Source: Candidatus Parcubacteria bacterium (GTDB lineage: Bacteria; Patescibacteriota; Saccharimonadia; UBA4664; JAHWKN01). From it: a stretch of 39,825 nucleotides of DNA. Each line of letters begins with the position of its first letter. Position 1 is the first letter of the stretch. The notes under the pieces are model-generated. The model saw nothing but the letters and a program-made list of their open reading frames with translations. It did no database searches and was not told where the DNA came from. Shown one piece after another: positions 1 to 10,795 of the stretch. Position numbers and translations under genes: made by a program. The stretch covers positions 1 through 39,825 of the forward strand of contig JAHWKN010000005.1 of NCBI GenBank assembly GCA_019347875.1, in the 5' to 3' direction.

Positions 1-127
1 AGTGAGGAGTGAGGAGTGAGGAGTGAGGAGTGAGGAGTGAGGAGTGAGGAGTGAGGAGTGAGGAGTGAGGAGTGAGGAGTGAGGAGTGAGGAGTGAGGAG
101 TGAGGAGTGAGGAGTGAGGAGTGAGGA
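1..127. repeat. Heptanucleotide tandem array, unit AGTGAGG x18, truncated by the window edge
   Basis: Direct reading: AGTGAGG repeated without interruption from position 1 to 126, plus one base. Confidence 0.98.
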
Positions 128-296
128 TGCCGCTAATTGACTTTCAAGCACAGCTACTTATAATATGACTATCGGATAAGTCGGTTTGGCCGGCTTTCTT
201 TATTAAACGTTCATTTACTCATTGACGATTTTCACTCGCCAAAAGCCGGCTTTCCGGCAGGTGAAGGTTGAAAAATGACAATTGGAGCCAACAGTC

Positions 297-1478
297 ATGC
301 CATCGCAGTTTCTAGCCGCCATTAACCAGATGTCCGACGAGAAGGGGCTGCCGCGGGAGATCATCATCGAGACGGTCGAGGCCGCTTTAGCCGCCGCTTA
401 CAAGAAAGATTACGGCGACAAAGACCAGGAGGTCCGGGTGGAGCTGGACCAGGAGACCGGCGAGCCGCACGTTTACGTCAGCAAAGAGGTGGTGACCGCG
501 CCCGAAAATGAGTTTCTGCAAATCTCCAAGAAGGCGGCCCAGGCGCACCGCCGCGGCGCCAAGGTGGGCGAGACGATCGAGTACGAGGATAACCCCGAAG
601 GGTTCGGGCGGGTGGCCGCGCAAACCGCCAAGCAGGTCATTATCCAGCGCATTCGCGAGGCCGAACGCGAGATCGTTTTTAGCGAGTACAAGGACAAAGA
701 GGACATGGTGCTGGGCGGGGTGGTTCAGCGGATTGAGGGCGGCACCGTTTACGTCGATTTGGGCAAGGCCGTGGGGATACTGTTTAGTTCCGAGCAAATC
801 CCCGGCGAGCGGACCTACATGGGTCAGCGGCTGAAGGTTTACGTCGTGCGGGTGGAGCAGACCACCCGAGGCCCCCAGATCGTCTTGTCGCGGGCCCACC
901 CGGGCCTAGTGCGGCACCTGTTTAGTCTGGAGGTGCCCGAAATCGAGGCCGGCTCGGTGCGCATCCGGGAGGTGGCCCGCGAGGCCGGCGTGCGCACCAA
1001 AATCGCGGTGGAGTCCACCGTTGACGGGGTGGACGCGGTCGGCACCTTTGTCGGCGGCCGCGGCTCCCGTGTCCAGGCCGTTATGAGCGAGCTGGGTGAA
1101 GAAAAGATCGACATTATCCTGTACAGCGAAGACGCTCAAGCCTTCATCACCAACGCCCTGTCACCCACCAAGGTCATCAACGTCACGCTCGACGACGGGA
1201 CCGGTAAAGCGGTCGTGAAGGTGCCCGAAGACCAGCTCTCACTGGCCATCGGCAAGCAGGGGCAAAACGTGCGTCTGGCCGCCAAGCTAACCGGCTGGAA
1301 CATCGACATCACCAGTGCCGATGAGTCGCGGGTAGAGGCGGCGGCCGAGGCGGCCGACCCCGCGCCGCCCAGGCGGGGCAAAGGCCCGGACCTGGAAGGG
1401 TCTTTGATTCAAGCGGTCAACCAGCAGGCGGCCGGCGAAACCGCGCCAAGCGAGCCGGAGCAAAACGCCTCTTCCTAA
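297..1478 (+). CDS. nusA: Transcription termination/antitermination factor NusA (start taken as ATG 297; the ORF track uses TTG 282)
   Basis: NusA N-terminal domain, S1 and tandem KH-like sequence ([28 protein letters not shown]); GGAG upstream of ATG 297. Confidence 0.93.
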   Translation: MPSQFLAAINQMSDEKGLPREIIIETVEAALAAAYKKDYGDKDQEVRVELDQETGEPHVYVSKEVVTAPENEFLQISKKAAQAHRRGAKVGETIEYEDNPEGFGRVAAQTAKQVIIQRIREAEREIVFSEYKDKEDMVLGGVVQRIEGGTVYVDLGKAVGILFSSEQIPGERTYMGQRLKVYVVRVEQTTRGPQIVLSRAHPGLVRHLFSLEVPEIEAGSVRIREVAREAGVRTKIAVESTVDGVDAVGTFVGGRGSRVQAVMSELGEEKIDIILYSEDAQAFITNALSPTKVINVTLDDGTGKAVVKVPEDQLSLAIGKQGQNVRLAAKLTGWNIDITSADESRVEAAAEAADPAPPRRGKGPDLEGSLIQAVNQQAAGETAPSEPEQNASS

Positions 1479-1512
1479 AGGCTCCTGACTAAAACAATTG
1501 GCTGAAATTGCC

Positions 1513-1539
1513 GCCCCGCCCCTATCTTGAGGGCGGGGC
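1513..1539. promoter_or_regulatory. Perfect inverted repeat GCCCCGCCC-N9-GGGCGGGGC in the nusA-clpC gap, overlapping the expected -35 position of the clpC promoter
   Basis: Arms 1513-1521 and 1531-1539; no T-tract follows; TATAAT at 1547-1552. Confidence 0.6.
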
Positions 1540-1546
1540 CTGGTGC

Positions 1547-1552
1547 TATAAT
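1547..1552 (+). promoter_or_regulatory. Extended -10 (TGCTATAAT) of the clpC promoter
   Basis: Consensus TATAAT preceded by TGC, about 35 nt before clpC ATG 1588. Confidence 0.65.
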
Positions 1553-1587
1553 AGAGCCAAAGGGTGACCAAAGGGGGTAGGAAAAAT

Positions 1588-4083
1588 ATGAACTCTGATT
1601 ACCAGTCACAGTTTGATCGCTTCACCGAAAACGCCAAGAAAAGCCTCGAGAACGCCGACGCTTTAGCGGCCAGCATGGGTTCGAGCTACATCGGCACCGA
1701 GCACATACTGCTGGGCGTACTGCAGCAAGAAGGCTCGATCGGCGCCAAGATCCTCAAGACCGCCGGCGTGACGCTGAACAAGGCTCAGCTGGTGTTAAGC
1801 TTTTCTCAAAAAATCCTGGCCAAGACCAACCGTAAGGGTCTAAGCGAGACGGCTAAGACCACTTTGACGCTGTCGTGGCGCATCGCCAAGGAGTTCGGCC
1901 AGCCGTACTCCGGCACCGAGCACATTTTGTTTGCCATTTTGAGTCAGAAAAACGCCCGCGCCAACTCGCTGCTGAAAGAGATCCAGGTCGATCCGGCGGT
2001 GGTCCGCTCGGAGCTGGAGGGTTATCTGTCTAACCAGCAGGACTTTTATGCTGAGGACACCGTCAAGACGGCCGCTCCCGCTAGTGGCAAGAAAGGCAAG
2101 AACTCCAAAACCCCGGCGCTGGATCACTTCGGCATCGACCTGACCGTCCGCGCCCGTGACGGCCAGCTTGACCCGGTGGTGGGACGCGAGGTGCAAATCG
2201 GCCGGATGGTCTCCATTCTCAACCGCCGCACCAAGAACAACCCGGTATTGATTGGTGAACCGGGGGTGGGCAAGACCGCTATCGTTGAGGGTCTGGCTCA
2301 GCGCATCGTGACTGACGACGTACCGGACATGCTGCAGGGCAAGCGCATCATTATGTTAGATCTGGCCAGCGTAATTGCCGGCACCAAATACCGTGGTGAG
2401 TTCGAGGAGCGGCTGAAAAAAATCCTTGATGAGACCAAGGTCAACCGCGACGTCATCTTGTTTATCGATGAGCTGCACACCGTGGTGGGTGCGGGCGCGG
2501 CCGAGGGGGCAATCGACGCCGCCAACATATTGAAGCCGGCCTTGTCGCGCGGCGAAATTCAGACCATCGGCGCCACCACGCTTGACGAGTACCGTAAACA
2601 CATCGAGCGCGACGCGGCGCTGGAGCGGCGGTTCCAGCCGGTGATGGTGCCGGAAACCACTCTGGAAGAGACGGAATCGGTGCTGAAGGGTTTGCGCGGG
2701 CGCTACGAGGAGTACCACCGTGTCGAGATCACCGATGAGGCCATCACGCAGGCCGCCAAACTGGCCCAGCGTTATGTGGCCGACCGTTTCCTGCCCGACA
2801 AGGCGATCGATTTAGTCGACGAGGCGGCCTCGCTGGCGCGTATCAAGCGGGGCGGTGCCAGCCGCATGCTGCGCGGGCTGCAAAAGCAGCTAACCGACAT
2901 TTACGCCGACATCGAGGACGCGGTCGAGAATCAGGATTTCGAGCTGGCCGCCCGGCTTAAGACCAAAGCCAGCATTTTAGAAAAGCGTATCACCGCCACC
3001 CGGGTGCGGGAGGGCGCTGGCGGCGACAGCATTAAGATCGCCGGCGAAGACATCGCCGAGGTGATCAGCCTGATCACCGGTGTGCCGCTGACACGCTTGA
3101 TTAAGACCGAAACCGAGAACCTGATGCGGCTGGATGAGAGCCTACGCAAGCGGGTGATCGGGCAAGAAGAGGCGGTGGCGGCGGTGGCTAAGGCTATCCG
3201 GCGCAGCCGTACCGGCATTAGCGACACCCGCCGGCCAATCGGCTCGTTCATCTTCCTTGGTCCAACCGGCGTAGGTAAGACCGAGCTGGCCCGGGTGCTG
3301 GCCGAAGAGGTGTTTAGCGACGCCCAGGCGCTGGTTAAGATCGACATGAGCGAGTTTATGGAAAAGCACAACGTGGCCCGGTTAGTGGGGGCGCCCGCCG
3401 GGTACGTAGGGTTTGATGAGGGCGGTCAGTTAACCGAGATCATTAGGCGCAAGCCCTACAGCCTGGTGCTGTTTGATGAGATCGAAAAGGCTCACCCGGA
3501 TGTGTTTAACATGCTGCTGCAGATACTGGAGGACGGCTATCTGGCCGACGCCAAGGGCCGGCGGGTGGACTTTCGCAGTACCATCATCATCATGACCTCG
3601 AATGTGGGGGCCGAGAGCCTGTACCGCGAGGCGGCGCTGGGCTTTCAAGCCGCTAGCGCCAACGAACTCAGGCAGCTCGACCAGACTCATGACCGCATGA
3701 AAGACAAGGTCATGGGGGACTTGAAAAAGACCTTCCGGCCGGAGTTTTTGAACCGTATTGACCAGGTGGTGGTGTTCCGGGCGCTCAGCCACGACAACAT
3801 CAAGCGCATTTTGAACCTGCAGCTAGGCGACCTCAGTAAGCGGCTGCGCGAGCAGGACATCACCCTGAAGGTGTCGGCCTCGGCCAAGCAGTTCTTGATC
3901 GAGCGGGGCTACGACGTCGACCAGGGCGCCCGGCCGATGCGCCGGGCCCTCCAGGACTACATCGAAGACCCGTTGGCGCACGGTATTCTGGGCGGCCAGT
4001 TTAAGCGCGGCGACGCCGTGGGCGTCAACCGCCGCGGCGACAAGCTGCACTTGAGTCTGGTTAGCGCCCCGGTCTCTTCTTAG
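1588..4083 (+). CDS. clpC: ATP-dependent Clp protease ATP-binding subunit ClpC
   Basis: Clp N-domain, two AAA+ modules ([37 protein letters not shown]), UVR-like middle region; SD-like GGGGGTAGG before ATG 1588 (in-frame GTG at 1564 also possible). Confidence 0.95.
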   Translation: MNSDYQSQFDRFTENAKKSLENADALAASMGSSYIGTEHILLGVLQQEGSIGAKILKTAGVTLNKAQLVLSFSQKILAKTNRKGLSETAKTTLTLSWRIAKEFGQPYSGTEHILFAILSQKNARANSLLKEIQVDPAVVRSELEGYLSNQQDFYAEDTVKTAAPASGKKGKNSKTPALDHFGIDLTVRARDGQLDPVVGREVQIGRMVSILNRRTKNNPVLIGEPGVGKTAIVEGLAQRIVTDDVPDMLQGKRIIMLDLASVIAGTKYRGEFEERLKKILDETKVNRDVILFIDELHTVVGAGAAEGAIDAANILKPALSRGEIQTIGATTLDEYRKHIERDAALERRFQPVMVPETTLEETESVLKGLRGRYEEYHRVEITDEAITQAAKLAQRYVADRFLPDKAIDLVDEAASLARIKRGGASRMLRGLQKQLTDIYADIEDAVENQDFELAARLKTKASILEKRITATRVREGAGGDSIKIAGEDIAEVISLITGVPLTRLIKTETENLMRLDESLRKRVIGQEEAVAAVAKAIRRSRTGISDTRRPIGSFIFLGPTGVGKTELARVLAEEVFSDAQALVKIDMSEFMEKHNVARLVGAPAGYVGFDEGGQLTEIIRRKPYSLVLFDEIEKAHPDVFNMLLQILEDGYLADAKGRRVDFRSTIIIMTSNVGAESLYREAALGFQAASANELRQLDQTHDRMKDKVMGDLKKTFRPEFLNRIDQVVVFRALSHDNIKRILNLQLGDLSKRLREQDITLKVSASAKQFLIERGYDVDQGARPMRRALQDYIEDPLAHGILGGQFKRGDAVGVNRRGDKLHLSLVSAPVSS

Positions 4084-4340
4084 ACCGGATCGGCGCTGCC
4101 GGCAGGAGGCGGCAGCTCTTGCGAGACCGACAGACGCCAGGATCTCGTCGAAGCGAGCCGCTTGCCCGGGCGGCGCCTCGACCACTACTCGCCGCGGGGG
4201 CGTGTTTGACTTGTCACGCGGCCGGAATGGTTAATGTCAAATATTGCTCCTACCAATCGTTCGGTTTACCGGCCCGCCGGGGCGGTTTATGCGATTAACA
4301 AACTATATGGTTTTTGTTCGGTTAGTGGTATAGTGGGTGC

Positions 4341-5675
4341 ATGGCTAAAACTACTACCCAATACATCTGTCAAAGCTGCGGGGCGGCCCAGTCGAAATGG
4401 TCCGGCAAGTGCGACGGCTGCGGTTCATGGAACAGCCTGGTCGAGACGCAGGCTGTAGCGGTGAAAAAGTCCTTGGCGGCCAGGTCGGTCAGGCCGGAGA
4501 AGTTGAGCTCGATCGACGTTAGTAAAACCCCGCGGATCGACACCGGTATCGGCGACTTGAACCAGGTGCTGGGCGGAGGCATGGTACCGGGGGCGGTGAT
4601 GCTGCTGTCGGGCGACCCGGGGATCGGTAAAAGTACGCTGGTACTGCAGCTGGCGGCCCGGGTGGCCGCCCGCTTACCGGTACTGTACGCCAGCGGCGAG
4701 GAGTCGGCCGCCCAGATCAAGCTGCGGGCGGAGCGGCTGGGGTTAAGCGCAGCGGAACTGGACCTACTGAGCGAAACCAGTACCGATGCCGTTGCGGCCG
4801 CCGTGGAGGCGGGTGAGTACGGGTTGGTGATCGTAGACTCAATCCAAACCATGGCGACCGAGGGTTTGACCGGCTCGGCCGGCAGCGTCGGCCAGATTAC
4901 CGCCAGCGCCCAGCTGCTGCAGGCCGTCGCCAAGCGGCGGGGCATCGCCATGGTCATGATCGGCCACGTTACCAAAGAGGGCGTCATCGCCGGGCCGAAG
5001 ATTTTGGAGCATCTGGTCGACGTCGTACTGTACCTGGAGGGGGAGCGCTACGGCAGCTTTAAGGCGTTGCGGGGGATTAAGAACCGTTTCGGCTCGACCA
5101 ACGAAGTAGGGGTGTTCGAGATGACCGACGGAGGCTTAGCTCCGGTAGCTAATCCGTCCGAGGCGCTACTGGCCGAGCGCTCATCGGGTGCCGGTTCGGT
5201 GGTGCTGGCTACACTGGAAGGCAGCCGGCCGCTGCTGGTGGAGGTGCAGGCGCTGGTTAGTACCACGGTGTTCGGCTACCCCAAGCGTACCGCCGCCGGG
5301 ATCGATCTCAACCGCCTCAACCTGCTGGCGGCGGTGGTTTCTAAGCGCGCCAACCTAAACTTGAGCAACCAGGACATTTATGTTAACATCGTAGGCGGAC
5401 TTAAGATCACCGAACCGGCCGCCGACTTAGCAATTATTTTATCGATCGCTTCGGCCTTTAAAAACCGCGGGTTCAAAGGCAGCACGGTGGCTTTTGGCGA
5501 GGTTGGTCTAAGCGGCGAGATCAGGTCGGTCGGACAGGTGCCGAAGCGCTTAGCCGAGGCCCGCAAGCTCGGGTTCGAACACGCTATCGGGCCCAAGTTT
5601 GGATCTGAAGGCGTCGGAATGAGCGGCGTCCGGACCATCGCCGAAGCTATCGATCGAGCCCTGGACCACTCGTAA
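4341..5675 (+). CDS. radA: DNA repair protein RadA (Sms)
   Basis: N-terminal C4 zinc finger (CQSCGAAQSKWSGKCDGC), Walker A GDPGIGKST, KNRFG motif, Lon-like C-terminal domain. Confidence 0.96.
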   Translation: MAKTTTQYICQSCGAAQSKWSGKCDGCGSWNSLVETQAVAVKKSLAARSVRPEKLSSIDVSKTPRIDTGIGDLNQVLGGGMVPGAVMLLSGDPGIGKSTLVLQLAARVAARLPVLYASGEESAAQIKLRAERLGLSAAELDLLSETSTDAVAAAVEAGEYGLVIVDSIQTMATEGLTGSAGSVGQITASAQLLQAVAKRRGIAMVMIGHVTKEGVIAGPKILEHLVDVVLYLEGERYGSFKALRGIKNRFGSTNEVGVFEMTDGGLAPVANPSEALLAERSSGAGSVVLATLEGSRPLLVEVQALVSTTVFGYPKRTAAGIDLNRLNLLAAVVSKRANLNLSNQDIYVNIVGGLKITEPAADLAIILSIASAFKNRGFKGSTVAFGEVGLSGEIRSVGQVPKRLAEARKLGFEHAIGPKFGSEGVGMSGVRTIAEAIDRALDHS

Positions 5676-5729
5676 TTTTCATTTTTCATTTTGACGATTT
5701 TTAATCCTAATCAGTAAAGGACTTATCCA

Positions 5730-7088
5730 ATGACCGAACCATTACTGGCCGCCCTGATCGTGACGCTGATGGCGGTGACCGGGCTGGCGGCCTTAAAGTT
5801 AATGCGGCTGTCGTTTAAAAACTTAATGCTCGGTACCGGCGGCGCCATCGTCGGCTTGCTGCTGGGGGCCTTGCTGAGCGTGCCTTTAAGCCGACTGCCT
5901 ACGCCCTTCGGGGACGTCCTGCCGGTAGCGATTTCACTGATGCTGGGTGTCGTGATGATCGGGGTGTTTTTAAACCAGGCCGCCGCCCTTACCGGACTGT
6001 TACCTTTCTTGCGGCCGGCCGACGCTCTACCAACGGCACCGTCTCCCGCGCGTCAGCGGGCCGTTCGGAGCCGGATTCTGGTTGACACATCCGTTATCAT
6101 CGACGGCCGCATCGCCGACATCGCCCGGGCCGGCTTTGTGCCAGGCCAACTGCTGGTACCCCGGTTCGTCTTAGCTGAGCTGCAAAACATTGCCGACTCT
6201 GACGACGCTATGCGCCGCGGCCGCGGCCGGCGCGGGCTAGAGATGCTAAACGCTATCCGCCAGACCAGCGGGATAGAGCTGGAGATCATCGAAGACGACC
6301 CGGTAGAGATTAGCGAGGTCGACGCCAAGCTAGTGGGGCTGGCCAAAAAGCTGGGTACCGACATCTTAACGACCGACTACAACCTCAACCGGGTAGCGCA
6401 GATCGAAGGGGTGCGGGTGCTAAACATAAATGAGCTTAGTAACGCCATCCGGCCGGTGGTCTTGCCGGGCGAGGAGATGGCGGTCAAGATCGTGCAGGCC
6501 GGCAAAGAGCGCGGCCAGGGGGTGGGCTACCTGCCTGACGGCACCATGATAGTGGTGGACAACGGCGACAAACTGATCGGGCAGGAAGTGATTACCGAAG
6601 TGACGCGCGTGTTTCAGACCGTAGCGGGTAAAATGATTTTTGCCAGTCCTAAAAAACCTGCTCAGCAGCGCGCCTCTAGCCGCGAGCGTGCCTCTGAACG
6701 GGTCGCAGCCTTGAAGACACCGGCGGGTCAGAGCGGCCCGGGCGCCGCCGCCCTTGGCTCCCTCGGTATGACCAAAGCGGAAACGGCCGAAAAAGACAGC
6801 CCGGACAACGGCAATGGTTCTAGGACCCACCGCCAGTCGCCAGCAGAGGCGTCCGGTCAGTCTGAGCGGCCAAAATCTGCAGTCCCTACTCCCCCTGGCG
6901 GCACTGTTAACCTTGGCTCCGCTCCTCGCACCGATCAAACTTCCGCCCCCGATAAAGGCAGATCCGACTCCGGCGGGCGCAAGTTTAAAGCCGGCCGCCA
7001 AAACCAGCCCGGCCGCCGCGGCAGCAACCAGCGCCCCCCTTCGGTCAAGTCGATTGAAGACAGCTTAATCCGTCATAACAACAGCTGA
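5730..7088 (+). CDS. PIN-TRAM domain membrane protein (YacL-like) with a long disordered basic tail
   Basis: N-terminal TM segments, PIN domain (LVDTSVIIDGRI...), TRAM (GQGVGYLPDGTMIVVDNGDKLIGQEV), then about 140 aa of low-complexity tail. Confidence 0.88.
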   Translation: MTEPLLAALIVTLMAVTGLAALKLMRLSFKNLMLGTGGAIVGLLLGALLSVPLSRLPTPFGDVLPVAISLMLGVVMIGVFLNQAAALTGLLPFLRPADALPTAPSPARQRAVRSRILVDTSVIIDGRIADIARAGFVPGQLLVPRFVLAELQNIADSDDAMRRGRGRRGLEMLNAIRQTSGIELEIIEDDPVEISEVDAKLVGLAKKLGTDILTTDYNLNRVAQIEGVRVLNINELSNAIRPVVLPGEEMAVKIVQAGKERGQGVGYLPDGTMIVVDNGDKLIGQEVITEVTRVFQTVAGKMIFASPKKPAQQRASSRERASERVAALKTPAGQSGPGAAALGSLGMTKAETAEKDSPDNGNGSRTHRQSPAEASGQSERPKSAVPTPPGGTVNLGSAPRTDQTSAPDKGRSDSGGRKFKAGRQNQPGRRGSNQRPPSVKSIEDSLIRHNNS

Positions 7089-7158
7089 TATCCAAGCGCC
7101 ACGATGATCTCAAGTTGCCTTGCGCCTCCGGCTCGTTCCCGGCATAATCTCTCTCAGC

Positions 7159-7758
7159 ATGAGTGAGATTAAAGCCGCTATATTCGATGCCGACGGCGTT
7201 GTTATCATGCCTCAGAAGCTGTTTGCTGGGCAGTATGCCCAGAGATATGGCTTGGATCCAAAGAGCTTCCAGGTGTTTTTTACGGGCGAGTTTTCCGACG
7301 CAATTACCGGCCAGGCTGACCTGAAAGATTTAATACGCAAACATCATGATATATGGCGCTGGGGTCGCGATCCCCAGGAGTTGCTGGATATGTGGTTTGC
7401 GGCCGAGAGTGTGACCGACAAAGAGCTGCTTGAGGTTGTTGCCGGGCAGCGCGACAATGGATTACCGGTGTATATGGCAACAAACCAGGAGCGGTACCGC
7501 GCTAGGTATCTAAGAAAGGTAATGTTCCCGGATACCTTTGACGGATTTTTTATCTCTTGTGAGATTGGCTATATGAAGCGTGACCCTGAATACTGGGTTC
7601 CGGTTCTACAGCGGCTGGCGGTTGATGTACCCGGCATCAAGCCGGATCAAATGGTCTTTTTTGATGATAGCCAAGACAGTATCGACGGGGCCAAGGCGGC
7701 CGGTATCGCCGCTTATTTATACGAAGATGTCGAGCAAGTTAGGCGGATACTGGGATGA
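7159..7758 (+). CDS. HAD-superfamily hydrolase
   Basis: IFDADGVV motif I, TNQ motif II, FFDDSQDSIDGAKAAGI motif IV; start taken as ATG 7159. Confidence 0.85.
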   Translation: MSEIKAAIFDADGVVIMPQKLFAGQYAQRYGLDPKSFQVFFTGEFSDAITGQADLKDLIRKHHDIWRWGRDPQELLDMWFAAESVTDKELLEVVAGQRDNGLPVYMATNQERYRARYLRKVMFPDTFDGFFISCEIGYMKRDPEYWVPVLQRLAVDVPGIKPDQMVFFDDSQDSIDGAKAAGIAAYLYEDVEQVRRILG

Positions 7759-7799
7759 GACGATCTTGAGTCCGCTCCTAAGTAAGGCCGCTTAGGCTC

Positions 7800-10661
7800 T
7801 TACTTAACCTCGAAGTCCAGCCGGCTGGTGCGATCCAGCTCGTTGCCGGCGGCGTCCACCGCTCTGATGTACCAGTCGTACCTGCCGGGCAGCACCACTC
7901 TGTGGGTTAAGCTGGTGCCGGTGGTGTCGGAGCCGGTCTTAGTGTACGGGGCCGCCCCGCTGCGCAGCCACAGCTGATAGCGGTTGGCGCCCGGCAACCC
8001 GCTCCAAGTAAAGGTGATGTCGACCGGTTTTTGATTGTAGGTGGTGCCGTCACCGGGTGATAGCCCCCTAAAAGAGCCACCGTCGTCAAGACTGGTGACG
8101 TTGATGGTTTGGACGTCTTCGGCGCTGTAGAGGCCGGTGTCGATGACGGTAGCCTTCAGCGTGTGAGCGCCCAGCGTGGTAACGGTGTGGTCAAACTGAT
8201 AGGTTTCGCTGCCGTTTAGCGGCTTGGTGCTGATGATCTGGTCATCGAGCCTGATCTCGAGCTTATTGGCGGTGAACGTTCCGGAGCTCACCACCGCTTT
8301 AATGCGGTAGCGGCCGCCGCCGAGCGGGTCGGCGCTCAAGTCAACACGCGGTTTCTGGTCACTGCAGCTGTGCTTGTCGTCGCTGGCCGTTGGCAAAGTG
8401 CCGCCTGCTCCATAGCCCATCCGCCTGGCCAGAGCCTGTACCGGCGGCTCCCAGCGGCTATAAGCCGGGTCGGTCGGGGGAATCTCGGCGTGCATCTCCG
8501 AGGAGTAGGCGGTCTCGATGGCCAACGGCGGGGTACACTCTGTCGCCAGCTTGCCGGACACCTTGTCTATCTTGGCGCTGCGGGAGGTGGTAATGGCGGC
8601 CGGCTTGTAGTGACTGGCAAAGATGTCGGTGCGGGTGCGGCGTGCCCCGGGACCGGCCAACTTGCCGGTGTTGGCATCAAGCGTGACCGATTTAATGCCT
8701 TGCGGCCGCTTAAACTCCTCGTTGCGGGTGCCGGCCAGGCTCTTGGCCATAAACTCCCGCCAAATCGGGGCGGAAATGGCGCTGGCGGCCCTGGTCATGG
8801 ACTTGTTGTCGTTGTTGCCGGCCCACACTCCCGCTACCAGTGAAGGGGTGTAGCCGACGGTCCAGGCGTCGCGGTAGTTTTCGGTGGTACCGGTCTTGAC
8901 GGCCGCTTTGCGCCCCCCCGGCAAAGTCAGGGCGTTACCGAAGATGAAGGCGCGGGCGCCGTTGTCACTTAAGACGTCGGATATCAGGTAGGCTACCTGC
9001 TGGCTTAGCACCCTGTCCGGGTTTTTGTCGGGCTTGGCCTCTTGAATCACTTTGCCTTTGGGGTCGGTGACCTTTAGGATGGCGGTGGGTTCATGGTGAA
9101 AGCCGCCGTTAGCGAAGCTTTGGTAGGCGCTGACCATGTCGACCAGCTTGACCTCGCCGGAGCCCAGCACCAGGCTGAGGCCGTACTTACTGGGGCGGTC
9201 CTTGAGGGTGGTGATGCCCATACGGTGAGCGGTTCTGAGGGTGTCGGAGATGCCCGCCAGGTATAGGGTTTTAACGGAGGTGATGTTGAGCGAGCCGGCT
9301 AAGGCCGTACGCATGCTTTGCACGCCGTAGGTCTGATCGGTGTAGTTTTCGGGTTTGTAGCCGCCGCCGAAATCGGTCGGTACGTCGTACAGGGTGGTGC
9401 CGGGGCCGTAGTTTTTACTAAAAGCGGTGGCGTAGGCAAACGGCTTAAAGCTTGATCCGGGTTGGCGTTTGCTGGTGGCCACGTTAACCGCGCCAAACTT
9501 GGGATCGTCAAACTTATAGCTGCCGACCATGCTGTAGATCTGGCCGGTCTTGGGGTCGGCCGAAACCATGGCGGCGTTACTGCCGCCGTTAGCCCGGATG
9601 CCTTTCATGCCGTTAGCGACGGCGGTTTCGGACGTTTGCTGCTTGTCCAGATCAAGCGTCGTGATGACCTTTAACCCCCCCTCGGTGACGTACTTGTTGC
9701 CGTACTTGGCCTCCAGCAGCTCCTGGGCGTAAAGCACGAAGTGGGGGGCGGTGATGTTGGCGTAGAGGTTCTGGACCGGCCGGATCTTGGCCAGCGTATC
9801 GATCTTTTTGGCGGCCTCGGCCTCTTCCTTGGTAATGTAGCCCTGCTCGGCCATAAGATCTAAGATTAGCCGTTGGCGCTTGACCAGGTCGTCGGTGTTT
9901 TGCCCGTAGGGCGAGTAGTAGGTGGGGGCGCGGGGGACGGCCGCCAGCAGCGCCGCCTCATCCAGCGTCAGATCCTGGGGATTTTCTTTATCAAAGTAGG
10001 TTTTGGCGGCGGCCTTGATGCCGTAAGAGTTGGTGCCGTAGGGGATCTCGTTTAAGTACAGCCGTAAGATGTCGTTTTTCGAGTAAAGCGCCTCGATTTC
10101 GATCGACAAGATCAGCTCCTTGATCTTGCGCGAGAAGGTGCGCTCGCTGGTGAGCAGGGCGTTTTTAACGTACTGCTGGGTGATGGTGGAGCCGCCCTGA
10201 ATGCCGGTTTCGGGCCGGAACAGGTTGACGAAGGCGGCCCGTACGATACCGACCGAGCTAAAGGCGCCGTGCTTGTAGAAGTCTTTGTCTTCAACGGCGA
10301 TGGTGGCGTGCTTGATGTTGTCGGGCATCTGGTTAAACTCGATGACGCTGCGGTTTTTGTCGCCGAACACTTCGTAGAGAATCTTTTTCTCGTCCCGGTC
10401 GTAAAACTTGGTGGTCTGGGCGCCGACCCGGGCGTTCACCTTACCGGGGGAGGGCAGATCCTTGGCAAACCATAAAAACACCAAAAAGATCAGCAAAAAA
10501 CCGGTACCGGCGATCTTGCCGACCCGCCTTAAGCCCTCGCGGTTGAGCCAGTAATCCTTAAACTGGCTGGGCCGGAAGCTGTTTAAAAAGCGGCTGGCCT
10601 TGCCCTGCCATCCGGCCGCCGCGGGTCCGGCTGTGCGTCTGATTCTACGGCTTCGTTTCAT
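7800..10661 (-). CDS. Class A penicillin-binding protein (GT51 glycosyltransferase plus transpeptidase) with C-terminal Ig/FN3-like region
   Basis: EDKDFYKHG, GGSTITQQYVKN (GT51); PGSSFKPFAYA (SxxK), SLN, KTGTTENYRDAW (KTG); single N-terminal TM. Confidence 0.94.
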   Translation of the reverse strand: MKRSRRIRRTAGPAAAGWQGKASRFLNSFRPSQFKDYWLNREGLRRVGKIAGTGFLLIFLVFLWFAKDLPSPGKVNARVGAQTTKFYDRDEKKILYEVFGDKNRSVIEFNQMPDNIKHATIAVEDKDFYKHGAFSSVGIVRAAFVNLFRPETGIQGGSTITQQYVKNALLTSERTFSRKIKELILSIEIEALYSKNDILRLYLNEIPYGTNSYGIKAAAKTYFDKENPQDLTLDEAALLAAVPRAPTYYSPYGQNTDDLVKRQRLILDLMAEQGYITKEEAEAAKKIDTLAKIRPVQNLYANITAPHFVLYAQELLEAKYGNKYVTEGGLKVITTLDLDKQQTSETAVANGMKGIRANGGSNAAMVSADPKTGQIYSMVGSYKFDDPKFGAVNVATSKRQPGSSFKPFAYATAFSKNYGPGTTLYDVPTDFGGGYKPENYTDQTYGVQSMRTALAGSLNITSVKTLYLAGISDTLRTAHRMGITTLKDRPSKYGLSLVLGSGEVKLVDMVSAYQSFANGGFHHEPTAILKVTDPKGKVIQEAKPDKNPDRVLSQQVAYLISDVLSDNGARAFIFGNALTLPGGRKAAVKTGTTENYRDAWTVGYTPSLVAGVWAGNNDNKSMTRAASAISAPIWREFMAKSLAGTRNEEFKRPQGIKSVTLDANTGKLAGPGARRTRTDIFASHYKPAAITTSRSAKIDKVSGKLATECTPPLAIETAYSSEMHAEIPPTDPAYSRWEPPVQALARRMGYGAGGTLPTASDDKHSCSDQKPRVDLSADPLGGGRYRIKAVVSSGTFTANKLEIRLDDQIISTKPLNGSETYQFDHTVTTLGAHTLKATVIDTGLYSAEDVQTINVTSLDDGGSFRGLSPGDGTTYNQKPVDITFTWSGLPGANRYQLWLRSGAAPYTKTGSDTTGTSLTHRVVLPGRYDWYIRAVDAAGNELDRTSRLDFEVK

Positions 10662-10795
10662 AGCTTTAGCATTATTCCTTGCCGTTTATTATAGCGGTTT
10701 GCGTCAACCGCGTCGAGCAGCTGCGCAGTCTGTTGGTGTCATGCCGAGAAAGAGGGCGGTTTGCTATACTGACCTATGATAAACAAGCATTTCCG

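Noticed and set aside
3823-4185. Minus-strand ORF (VEAPPGQAARFDEILASVGL...) at the clpC end and clpC-radA gap
   Set aside because: Mostly antisense to clpC; the intergenic part looks somewhat protein-like but has no start, SD or recognised family
7780-7805. AAGTAAGGCC...GGCTCTTACTT inverted repeat between the convergent HAD and PBP genes
   Set aside because: Probably an ordinary convergent-gene terminator or stem without a U-tract; too little to claim more
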